A stretch of 64,000 nucleotides of DNA from the NCBI GenBank assembly GCA_002633005.1, contig NMRA01000095.1, positions 311,881-375,880 of the forward strand, written 5' to 3'. The notes below the pieces were generated by a model, which did no database searches, was not told the DNA's origin, and worked only from the letters and a program-made list of their open reading frames with translations. Position 1 is the stretch's first letter, and each line of letters begins with the position of its first letter. This document shows positions 36,703 through 47,048 of the stretch, in pieces. The position numbers were made by a program, and so were the translations under genes. The stretch comes from Phoronis australis. Taxonomy: Eukaryota; Phoronida; Phoronidae.

Positions 36703-37832
36703 AGTGATTAACAATTGCAATTATGGTCTGCAAAGTACTACACACGACAGACGATCCTGCTTAAGACAATCACCAAACGACCTAGTCATCACTTTTGTTT
36801 CGGTTTGATTAATTTTACTTTCCTTGTTTACATTAAATTTCAACATTTTACATTGATGTGTGCATTTCATCTGCGTCACAGAGATGGAACATTGAATACT
36901 TGAGCCATTGAGAGTGTTAACGACTGTGGGACAAATTCTGTGCTTTTGGGGGTGTTTATTACTGTCAGAAACATTGCTGTTGCGTTGGATGGCACAGAAC
37001 CCGTTGATCAAGTCCCAAAATTTGAAGGCATTATTGAGTCCGAAAGTTTTTGTCAAATTTCACGAAAATAAATCCGTTGTCCAGATATGCAGAAGCAAAC
37101 GCAAGAAATCAAAGTGGCAGTAGAAGCACAGCCTAGTCGAATCCGTTCATGTGTCGTCAATCTAATTAGGGTAAGACTTGTCAAATTTTGAAACGACCCT
37201 GCACGGGGTTTAACAGATACAGTTGCAGATGGGTCTATCACCAGAGGACACCAAATTAGTTGAACCAATTTTCAAAATGATCTGTGGGGAGCTTTGGCGT
37301 ATAAAGAGGGGTGCAGGCAAAAAAGAAATCAAGTCTTGAATCAGTTGTCACTGGGTAGCGTATGATTTATCAAATACATTCAAAAACAGGTGGCGTAGTC
37401 GGCTTTTTAGTAGACAACTTATTTGCCAAAAGTAATGAAAATCCAATATGGAACTCCAAAGGTGGTGAGACAAATAAAAATTACAAAACTGGGACAAGGA
37501 GGAAAGCCCTAGTAGTATCAGTCCAAAAATCGTCATCTGACGTCAGCCTCACGGAATCACAACTGCTAAACATCGTTGAGATCCTGGGAGGAGGGTATCA
37601 GGAGATACAATGAGACAGAGCTGAGGGCAAATTTATACGTGGGGCGCATGAATATGTGCTAGTGTGTGTTATGATTATCAAAAATAGTAACATTCTTTTC
37701 TTGTAAAGCAATCACCTGGCGAAATTATTATCTGAGTTTTCTAATCATCAACATTAACTTAAAGATATGTTTGAAAACCGTCACTTCATTTACTGGTGTG
37801 TGTTGTAACAAGCGAGATTAACAAACAAATAC

Positions 37833-37920
37833 CTGTAGCGTGTTCTCTGGATTTTCAAGATGTGGAAATTCCCTCAATAACGCTCGTGCAATGAGGCCGT
37901 ATTCCTTCTGGTCAGGGTAA
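37833..37920 (-). CDS. PB1/SAMD3-like gene exon (helical block)
   Basis: Acceptor tattcttttag, donor gtattt. The two-base carry from exon 38167 plus its first base gives Ile. It then reads YPDQKEYGLIARALLREFPH and LENPENTLQ, ending in phase 0. The pattern Y-P-(x4)-Y/F-(x3)-A-x-A-L-(x4)-P-x-L-(x)-x-P is the most diagnostic part of the family. Other frames are closed. Confidence 0.8.
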
Positions 37921-38166
37921 CTAAAAGAATAACATGAGACATTAGAAACACATAGAATAGCAAATGCCAACTAAACTACGGTGTACCGCATTGTTCATTG
38001 GGACTGTTTTAAAGAGGTCCTTGAAAGCGAGAAATGGACTACATTTCACTAGCCAGAATAGTTCTCTGCCACTGAAACAGAATTCGTTCACCTGGAAAAT
38101 ATTTATTTTGGGAGACTATAACAGCCTTAGTTTGACTACGAAATCTCGTAGAGACAACATACTTAC

Positions 38167-38334
38167 ATGTTATTGAACTTTTTATCTAAATCGTCCATTG
38201 CCGTGAGGATCAATGACGACTGTTCTGATTTACTCAACGGCTCTTTTTCTGTCAACTTTTGCAACAAATGTTTAGAAAGAGATTCCACTGGCCATTTATA
38301 ATCTAAGGGAATGTGCTTCGTCTCTCCACTTGCA
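38167..38334 (-). CDS. PB1/SAMD3-like gene exon (linker and first helices)
   Basis: Acceptor ccttttcag, donor gtaagtatg. With the carried AG it begins Ser and reads ASGETKHIPLDYKWPVESLS, then KHLLQKLTEKEPLSKSEQSS, then LILTAMDDLDKKFNN, leaving two bases. The I-P-x-x-Y-x-W-P-(x)n-L pattern precedes the Y-P-D block of the next exon, as in related proteins. The product is strongly helical and charged. It was recognisable only through splice sites, since no long ATG-led frame covers it. Confidence 0.8.
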
Positions 38335-38435
38335 CTGAAAAGGCCAAAACACCAAATATATCATTCATTCATTGAAACGGAAATGAAAAACACAACACGA
38401 GCCAGCTGCTGTAATTCAACAAAATGTTCTGCTAC

Positions 38436-38460
38436 CTGCTATCGAAGTGTAGTGCTGCCC
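38436..38460 (-). CDS. PB1/SAMD3-like gene micro-exon (25 nt)
   Basis: Acceptor gttgttatttcag, donor gtagca. It makes sense only in the phase left by 38505-38538: with the carried A it reads R-AALHFDS and leaves AG for the next exon. The other phases put a stop at the micro-exon or in the next exon. Short, so it needs transcript support. Confidence 0.55.
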
Positions 38461-38504
38461 CTGAAATAACAACATGTCTTGTTTAATCAAATCAAAACTC
38501 TTAC

Positions 38505-38538
38505 TCACACGTTGATCCTGAGATGGTGGGTACTTACT
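38505..38538 (-). CDS. PB1/SAMD3-like gene small exon (34 nt)
   Basis: Acceptor tttcaactatttag, donor gtaaga. Enters in phase 0 after exon 41150-41436 and reads SKYPPSQDQRV plus one base. An alternative donor, gtgagt, four bases earlier would break the phase with downstream exons. Confidence 0.55.
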
Positions 38539-39030
38539 CTAAATAGTTGAAATAGTCATACTTTGCACTGACTTTTCAAATTTGTACCAAACTGGTTTTT
38601 CTGCTGCTTCAGAGAATTGGTGACTAAATTCGCCGTAACATTGACAGATAGGTTGAACTAGTTACCAAAAAAAAAAAAATTAAACTGATCCTACAATCTC
38701 AAGCCATTACATAACACTCATTTGACATATTGGATTAGAAAACCAAGAGTGCAACAGAACCTTGCAACTTTCTTAATACTTTGGTCAAAAGGATTTGTTA
38801 TTCTTTAGTGACACCAAATTGAACAGGTGCTTAAGAAACGAAACGACATGACGATTAGTATGCATCATATTTTGAAATACTCACTGCTACTATAAGACAC
38901 TGTGAAGATGAACAAAAAATAGAAAAAAACCGTGTATTGAGATGTAAAATAACGATTGAGTAAATTCAAACACACCCTTCCGTTAAAGCCTGAACAAAGG
39001 AAAGACTCCTGGTGTCTCTACTGTAACTAA

Positions 39031-39453
39031 TGGCCCGGTTCCTATAAAGGTAATAAATCGTTCGTGATGTCACAATTTAAACATGCAATTCGTCATGTTT
39101 ATCTTCATTAAAACGAAAATAAAACAGGCGTTCTATCCGCTAGGAATAGATTTCTCTGTCATGGGAATTTTTTTCCATTCCATCAGGGACCCACGAAAAT
39201 GTTTAAGAGTTAAGTGTGTTTAGTCAACCCGAAAATTCTGAAATCGAAAATGACGCACCTACGCATTGCTCGCGACTCAACTTGACTGGAAATGGAAATT
39301 GAACCATCTCACGATAAGTGATATTGTGAGACAAGTTTATGAGAGAAAAGGCCTAGTTCGATTACCTTTTTAGCCAGCCTCTCGAAATTTAGCTTTAAAC
39401 AAGGGTATTTTAAGAAATGGAAATGGTAAAACAATTTGGTGGAACGGGCATAT
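39031..39453. repeat. possible MITE with ggcccggttcc/ggaacgggc ends
   Basis: 'ggcccggttcctataaagg' on the left and 'ggtggaacgggc' on the right form a weak inverted pair around AT-rich sequence. The ends resemble the element at 36480. Limits are uncertain. Confidence 0.35.
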
Positions 39454-40088
39454 CGTTTAATTCATCACGTAAAATTTATGATTCCTGAAAAGAGTACGAA
39501 ATAATTGTTTTATCCCATAAGCGTTGAACCTGTCAAATGCAATACTGCCATGAGATATTGTATTTGGTATCACCTTCCCAGAACTAATTTAACTGTCGCC
39601 TCTGACATGGAAAGTTTTCAGAAGGTACGGTAGGTCAATGTCGAATTGACAATAGGCGATTTGATCATCAAACTTTCCCAAAATAGTTTAAACTAGTAGC
39701 ATTGCTGCAGTGTAAATAACAATGAGCATGCAACCCGGTCCCAAGCATAACATGTTACATGTACGAAACTATTAATGATATGACACTTTAGTGTCAGTTT
39801 TATTTGCTAATAGTTATATCGTCTAAAACGCAGGCGACGATTCCACGGTAGCTACATTGTAAAATATTGTTTTAATTTAATCATTTTCGGGAAATGTTAC
39901 AACGTCGTGCACAATTTCCGTTGCTGTCATCTTTGTTATCTCGCTTCAAGTGATAAATCATAATAACTGAAACTGTTTTGTTCTACAGGAGAAAGCATTT
40001 AATAACGCGCAAATACATGTAAATAGATTTGAACAGTTTGGGTTAAGTATTTAAAAATCTTCCGAAATAATGAAACAGAATTAAATAA

Positions 40089-40152
40089 GGTCGATACGCG
40101 GAATAATGGCTCGTGGGATATGACTTTATTTACGCCGCCCTCGGTACATTTG
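40089..40152. repeat. single arm of the fold-back family at 4535
   Basis: 'ggtcgatacgcggaataatg' followed by 'tcgtgggatatgact' and 'cgccctcggtac' matches the right arm of 4535-4674. The opposing arm is missing here. Confidence 0.65.
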
Positions 40153-41149
40153 GTGGATGTATGCACAAACAAAGCAGTTTTAATTAATACATCAGTGTGT
40201 ACATGTAAGTGATAGATGAAAATGGGTCAACGCTTGAATTATGGAATTGTTTGTGAAGAATCAAAATGGAAAAGGAATTTAGTAATGATTGACAGATGAA
40301 CAAAGCTTTAGCACCGAAGTTAATTAATACTTGGTGCTTTACGTGTGGAAATCGCACATTTTTTCTACTAAAATATTTGTTTCCCCGATTCAAAACATTC
40401 CCGGACTAAGGAAAAATGTACCCTATTTGAAAACGCCCATGCTAAGCAAGTTCATCCCCGTGGCTCACCCTGGACATCAAAGAAAACATATTTTTTGGAA
40501 TAAAACTGTCTCGCTTATTTAAATAATCTGATTTAGCTTGATTAGCTCATACACTGATTATCCACAAAATATAACATCAGCAGCTTGTGGCTATGTAAAT
40601 TATTACAACGAAATGTTGTCTTTGATAAAATTGTCATTGCCAGAAGTTCGAGGTACGCAAACCGGTCGAGTTGCCCAATTTCGACCGATGAGTGTATTGA
40701 ACATATGACTGTTTTTATGATAGGTATCACATTAGTACAGTCAATGTAGATCAGTGGATCGTTATATTGCTGGCTATCGAATGTATCGCCATATTTTTGT
40801 TTTCACTGGGCGTCAGAGACAATGGTATGTTTAGTAATCTGAGACGTGCGTACAAAAGGTTATGAGAACAGCACCCTTTCCTACAATCCTTTCATTGCCA
40901 TAGCAACGCCAGGCGGACTACATTTTCGGGATGAACCACTGTTGTGTTGAACGTCTTTGTTAAATCAATAAAAACCTTGTCTCTGATGAACTAACTCAGT
41001 TTCTTTTATCAGGGTAGCGACTCAGTAAAATCACGCCGATTAAAATCTTACGATACCACATCTAATATGTAATCACACTGTTCTCTAGATGGCTATGAGT
41101 AACACACATGTATCGCACTGTACCTGTTTGGGTTACTGCATGAACTCAC

Positions 41150-41436
41150 AGTTGCTGGTTGAGGATCAACATGTTCATCCTCAGCAGGCAGCCGTGCATG
41201 ACCTGCACCCCTGAGAGTAATGTGTACTTTCGCTCTATCAGGCAACTCCTGAGGACTATCCACCAAGACAATGTCGTTATCCCACTCAGGATCTTCATAT
41301 TGCAGTTTCAATGGGGTGTCAGAATGGATTTTAAATAGTCTCTTAATTTCCAGTGGTAGCAGGCTTTTGTCACACACAACAATCTTACGTTGGTCTCCTT
41401 CATATTTCACCAAGTAGTTGAAACCACTTTTGTTCC
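41150..41436 (-). CDS. PB1-domain exon of the SAMD3-like gene
   Basis: Acceptor catttacaacag, donor gtgagt. The carried G completes a Gly codon, matching the one base left by exon 44463-44706. It reads NKSGFNYLVKYEGDQRKIVV, then CDKSLLPLEIKRLFKIHSDT, then PLKLQYEDPEWDNDIVLVDS and PQELPDRAKVHITLRG. About 75 residues fit a PB1-type ubiquitin-like fold: two strands with basic residues, a helix (LPLEIKRLF), then L-Q-Y-E-D-P-E-W-D-N-D, which sits where PB1 domains carry their acidic OPCA motif, and a closing strand. PB1 domains mediate head-to-tail protein contacts. The partner is unknown. The exon ends in an acidic spacer (AEDEHVDPQPAT). Confidence 0.8.
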
Positions 41437-41681
41437 CTGTTGTAAATGCAATGGTACATGTACTGTCACAGTTTATGACTAACTGTATCACGTGACAATC
41501 AGAACAAAGATCTAAGAACTGCAGGAAAGAAACCTGGGCAGCAAGTAGATGGTGAAACATGGGCGGCAAGGTAGGTAGACTGCCTGGACCACAAGCTTCC
41601 GCATTTTATCAAAGGCTGGTAAATCTTCAACAGAAATAACGTGCGTAGGATAAGTTGAACGAAAATTTGAATGTTTTTAAT

Positions 41682-42091
41682 CTGGGCCCGGTCTCTAATC
41701 TTTGTACTCGAAACGAACTCGAAACTATTTTTTTGCAATTTCTCTGCTACTTTTGTGCGAACTTAAGATAATTGGTTATCAGACTGTGCTCGAATACACT
41801 ACAGTTAATGCATAGGAGTTTCTAGTTCAAGTTTGCCCTTGAAGACACTTATATTCGTGCTACAAACTCGAGTAAAAACTCGAAATTTCGAGTTCAAACT
41901 CGAACTTATTGCTTTAATATTGGGTTTACAAACTGTGAACTAAGGGCAATAAATTATCTACGTAAGTTATTGTGTACTCGAGCATAGAATAATAGACACT
42001 TATCTTGATTTTGCCCAAAAGTAGAGTAAAAAATGCCAAACCTAATTTCGAGTTCCATTTCGAGTCAAAAGATTGGAGGCCGAGCCCTGGT
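41682..42091. repeat. MITE with about 45-bp terminal inverted repeats
   Basis: The left end 'gggcccggtctctaatcttt' plus 'gtactcgaaacgaactcgaa' is matched by the reverse complement of the right end, 'agggctcggcctccaatctt' plus 'ttgactcgaaatggaactcg'. The interior is AT-rich with cgagt words and no coding capacity. It lies in the intron upstream of the PB1 exon. Confidence 0.75.
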
Positions 42092-42204
42092 ACACAGACG
42101 CATGTCCCCAACTTGGCCACCCCAGTGTCAAACACACTGATTCATTCAGCGATTATGGCACTTCACGTATCTACTGAAGAAAGCTACATGCATGTACGCA
42201 GCCT

Positions 42205-42425
42205 AAAACGGGAGGCTTAGATTTTTGAGAATGTGAACTTTTTACTAACATTCATGGGGTATGTTCAGAAATTTGCATTCACCGAATGTTGGTAGTTTCT
42301 GCCTGTTTTTTGACTTTCGTCTCGTTTTCTAATTTTTGCAGTTTTTGTTTTTCTGAGGCGGACTTTTTAGCCCACTTCTCCAAATGGGGGGCTGGCTTGC
42401 GCCTACCGAGCAAAGCCTGGATACA
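42205..42425 (+). repeat. dispersed GC-rich-ended repeat, copy 3
   Basis: Same block order as 1632-1853: 'gatttttgagaatgtgaact', 'tggtagtttctgcctg', 'ctgaggcggactttttagcc', 'ctccaaatggggg'. The right end is degraded compared with the other copies. Confidence 0.65.
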
Positions 42426-44462
42426 CTCAATAGCTTTTCAACATTCGGCGTGCAGCTCTACCAAATTTGCCGTTTCACGGTCCCCAATTGAGCTGTCATT
42501 TACAACGTTCCAACCGAATACACACAAGTCTTGTCTCACCAGATGGAATTCTTTTGGCGTTAACCACAATTCACTTCTGACACACTCAATTGTCAGATCC
42601 AGTTTTTTATCACGAATTGTATTATTTTCTCTTGTACATGTATGATATATAGCCGTTTCTTGGGGCATCTATAAGTTTGACTTACTACACGGTTAAAGGG
42701 CTCATTTTTTACGTGAAGGAAACCGAAATGGGACTATTTTTTATAGAATTGTTCTCGTCTCAAACATGCTACAACGAGTCATTTCAAACACAAAGTGAAG
42801 GTTGGTACAGGGTTTGTCCCGCGTTGGATATAGATGTCGCTCGAGACGTAGTTATGAAAAAAGAACCACGTCAAGAAAAGTTGTGTTCTTTTAACATTGA
42901 GACAATTAACATGCGAACGTCCGTGAAGACCGTGAGAGAGGATGATTGACTGCTCATTTTATATACACCCATTATGACTGGAAGTGTTCACCGTTTGAAT
43001 TGAAGCACATTCATGGAGTTTAACTTTTAAGCATAACAAGACCTAAAATAAGCCACAGACACGGGGTGGGCCGTTAAAGGGATACTAAACACTGCTTTAT
43101 AAAGAATGACACCGTTATTGCACAACGACAAACGAAAACAGTTTTCCTCACCCACAATGCCGCAGTATCAGTCAGAGTGTTGCAGTCAGCAACTCCGACG
43201 TGAGAAAGTTGAATTTTTACAAACAACCGCTTGATGTTAAGTTAACCGCCCTCTCTACATTAAACAAAAAATGCAAGTGAATCACGGAAGCAAGGTTGTT
43301 ATGTTAGTTATGAGCCGCAGACAATATACAGCACACTTCAGAAATTTAAACGGTTAAAATCAGGAGTACGTCCACAGCCAATCACCTCAACGTTATCCAA
43401 CACTAACCTGCGAGATTGTACCTGATTCAAAAACTATGAAAAAATAAAAAGCTTCATTACTTCCGGGTTGGTCCGGCAATCTGGAATAGAGTTCAACAAC
43501 GGTAGTGTAGCTCTAAAAAAGCTAGACTTCGTGAGATATAGCATGTATTTTCAATCCGAAAGACAGTTATTGAACTCTACCCGGGAGAGCTATTTCAACC
43601 AATCCCTGTTCTGTTCTCTGGTAACGTAAAAGTTGGGGGGTAACTTGTGTTCTAACACGCTGTTAATTGTGTATCGCCGCGAGAAAAACTCTAGTCAAAA
43701 TTACGTGCTCTAAACGATAATGCACGGCGATGTTTCGCAAGATCTTGCTTTTCTAGCAAGCGTTATAGTATTCGACTAAGGATCTAGGTGTGACGTCAGT
43801 GCTGCTGTCATCAAATGGATCACTTGATTGTTGGTGGATGGTTTTTCACCGCAGTTTTGGAATAACTCGTACAATTGCTGTTTTAGCACACTTTGTAAAC
43901 GAGATTTCAATTTTGTTGGTTGAGTTAGAATGCATCATTCAGTTTTAGGTCAGATAGAAAATTCTTTATTCATTTCTGCCAAAACCGACTTCCGGTATTT
44001 TTATCTTGATGGCAAGCAAACCAGAGCTTAAAAAATAAGCATGATGTGTTTGGTCTCAAACAAATACTGACAGTGTTTATTTTGGAAAACCTTGAGAACT
44101 AATCAGAAGTACAACATTGTCTCCTATCTGAAATAATGCGAAAATAGAGGCAAGATGTCCTCCAAGGACTTAAATTAACCCACGATCGCCCCAAAATGTT
44201 TTTGAAATAAATGTTTGGCTCGACAGTTGTGCAAAGTATGGCCATGCCTCTAAGCTACCACACACTGTTGCAAACGGCCTGTTATGTGTTTTTGTTATTC
44301 ACGGCAGCTTCCACGGATAACTAAAGTTTTCATCTAAACAAGTGAGTGCCCAAATGATGACATACTGGTGCGTAGTTTTACCACAATGTGTGGATGTTCA
44401 GTTCTTTTACGTTTGTTTTTTTATCCCCACGTGCAGTGCCAGTAAAAGACACAATTTACTAC
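42426..44462. other. intronic sequence, no supported feature
   Basis: Intron of the PB1 gene. Small open frames on both strands lack support. Confidence 0.45.
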
Positions 44463-44706
44463 CTGTCAGCTTATTATCCACACTCGGTTGTTCCATCATC
44501 CCGCCATCTCTACTTTTCACTAACTCGCTAACACCCTCCTCAACCATAGGTTCAGCTTCACCCGTTGAGTTTTCATGACTTTCCAGCTCCGACAGTAGTA
44601 ACGGAAGCTGGGCTGACCGTACGCTTGCTCCCTTCTCCACAGGCGCGGGCTCTATATCAATGCCTTCTTCCGAGAGATTTTGTTTCCTGCTCTGCCGCAT
44701 GTAGTT
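44463..44706 (-). CDS. PB1/SAMD3-like gene exon (acidic, low-complexity)
   Basis: Acceptor ttggcttcag, donor gtagta. Phase 0 entry, one base left over. It reads NYMRQSRKQNLSEEGIDIEP, then APVEKGASVRSAQLPLLLSE, then LESHENSTGEAEPMVEEGVS and a Met/Glu-rich end. Glu-rich and probably disordered, acting as a spacer before the PB1 domain. Its phases match both the 49191 and 41150 exons. Confidence 0.7.
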
Positions 44707-44899
44707 CTGAAGCCAACATCGAAACATCATTTTATGTAACACAAATGCTCACAAGACTCCGACCAAATGCCTTTAATCCACCAATATTTATTTCACAAAT
44801 GGAAGACAGGACCAAGTGTGCACGTTCAGGTGGAGTAGCAATATTGTTATTACCCGGCCTGAAGGAGTGTTTAGTGGCTAATTAGCTGTCAATGGAACA

Positions 44900-46880
44900 T
44901 TCTGGACTGAGGTGAGTGCTAAGGGTTCAAGACTGCATTGTTACCGAATGAGCACAGGCGATGCTTGCATGCACGATTTCGGAATCTCGGCAATATTAGG
45001 GTTCTTCAATCCTGAATACGAAACATTTTTCTTGAATCGGTTATACAGTATATGCAAAAGAAAACGGACAGAACGAACAGGTATTCCGCGTTGTCACGGC
45101 TGAGTGCAAGGGTAAATCTGCGTAAAAAGTAGTATGTGAAAAAATAGAATTGACTGCCGATAACACTCATCAGTCATGGCGCGTCAATTGAGGGAGAACT
45201 TATAAAAACAAAAAGGTTATATTTTGGGCTTTTTATTGTTCGGATAACCAGTGTTGGCAAGAACCGCTCCTAAAATGGGGTTTATAACACTTTGACGTAT
45301 TAGTCCTCATGTAATTGCAATATATATCAAACAAAAATGAAACTAAACTAGCACTTATTTTGAGAAATAATTGATTAATATGAAGATTTAGAGAGCGACC
45401 TTGACACGTATTATGGAGACAGGTATGGAGATGTTGTGAAGACGACACTCAGGCCTTAGGTGAAACAGCTAATGAGTTGGAAACGCAAAAACAGGTAATG
45501 TGTTGAAAACGCAAAAACTGAAATATTGCCTGTCCGAGTGCTATTACTGCATTTTGGCACATGCAACTATTCATAATATTCAGTCGAAGTGATTTTGAGA
45601 TCGCTACCTCTCACAGCCGAAAATTTTTTTGTCACAACTGGTGCGGAATACAATTGCGGAGCGGAATCCCCTAATGACGTCACACATTTTCCATTTAGTT
45701 CATGATTAAAAGTACACAAATTGAAGAACAATATTTAAAACATGATACCAACATTATTGGTAACGGAATGCAAGCATTTATGACCATTGTGTGAAGAGCA
45801 GACGACCTATACATTGTAGTCATAGGTAACGTATTGCCACATACCTGTAATTACACGTGGGAGGCGCTGTATCTGTTGGAAGTTGCATTGGATAAAAAAC
45901 TTCCCCATCTACATCTACAGTGCATACATGCATGTGTGGTCAATTCCTGTCATTTATATGTTGCAGCGGTGAAGTTTTTTTAACTTGGTTTTCGGGCCTG
46001 TTCGTTGATTATGATTTTGCATCGTCTGAGTAGTAGCAGCAGGCATCGGTGTAGTAAAATGTGTTCAGTAAATTGGAAATTAGGTCAACTTACTCGATCG
46101 CTCTATATGATGCAATGGCATCGGAAGATTGCGTTTAAGATTACAACCCCTATAGTCCGTCATTTGAACAAGTGTCGAGAAAACTACAGTCGAAACTGAC
46201 CGCACGGAAGCGGAATTGTTTGGTTTAATTTGGCATGTGCTGTAGTTTCTATGAGCTTAGAAATGAAATACATGGAGATTCCTAGCGCGGGTAAAGCATA
46301 TTGCATCACTAAACTGTTTATTAGAGTAAAAGGGCTTATGTGGTACTGGCATTAGTGTTGAAACCAGCTAATCTGGGCGAAATACAGTTTTAATGTGATA
46401 TATTATCGGTTACTTAAGGATATGCAAAATATTTGTTCCCTCGCAACACCAGTTCTGCACGCGACTACGTTGACCGTGCAAGCAAATCATGGAACCCGTG
46501 CCAGTCTTCATGTTAAGCATGACGTCATTTGACAATGTGGATCCAGTCAAATGAAATCAAAATGATGAAATTAAAAACAGTGATGGTCATGGGCAGAGTT
46601 AAGTAAAACATCAAACCACTTCAAACGTTAGGCCTATATTTCCTGGCCATGGACCAGATCATTCACAACTTCCTTCTGAACTCCCAGGGAGCACAATGGG
46701 TGAAAGCTTTATGTAAACCGCGTTGTCAGACCACATAGATTAATCCAAACACACGTACAGTTATGTCAAAAGAATCCAGTGCTCAATTAAATGAATCGGA
46801 AAAAGACCAGGAAATTTTTCGAAAATGTAATGTGTGTGTATATCAAATCGTTGTTGCACCTATTCACGTCACAATAGTGA
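44900..46880. other. intronic sequence, no supported feature
   Basis: Contains a short direct repeat of 'ttggaaacgcaaaaac' type words near 45478-45520. Otherwise nothing was seen. Confidence 0.4.
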
Positions 46881-46895
46881 CAAATACTATAAATT

Positions 46896-46937
46896 TTCAC
46901 GAAAACAACAACGGATTTAAAACTTGACATGTTTCGG
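46896..46937. repeat. left arm of 42-bp perfect inverted repeat of the Penelope element
   Basis: The exact reverse complement of 48681-48722. This is the 3' terminus of the element on the minus strand and overlaps the 3' half of the hammerhead-like fold. Confidence 0.93.
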
Positions 46938-46974
46938 TGTCGTCTATTAAACACCATCCTCAGAAATCATAATA
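46914..46974 (-). ncRNA. hammerhead-ribozyme-like motif in the Penelope 3' UTR
   Basis: Minus strand in order: CTGAGGA (46957-46963; core CUGANGA), a stem ggtgt/acacc (46951-46955 with 46936-46940), GAAAC (46931-46935), a two-base loop, and GTC (46926-46928). The bases before CTGAGGA and after GTC can pair as stem I (five pairs with two wobbles, a mismatch, three pairs). Penelope-like elements are known to carry minimal hammerheads in their terminal repeats. One extra U sits between CTGAGGA and stem II, and stem III is only two pairs, so activity is uncertain. Confidence 0.5.
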
Positions 46975-47048
46975 CAGTGGCCACCTAGCTAGGCCCAGCA
47001 ACATGTAATGAAGCACAGATACAGTCAGTTACAGGGAGTGACAATGAA

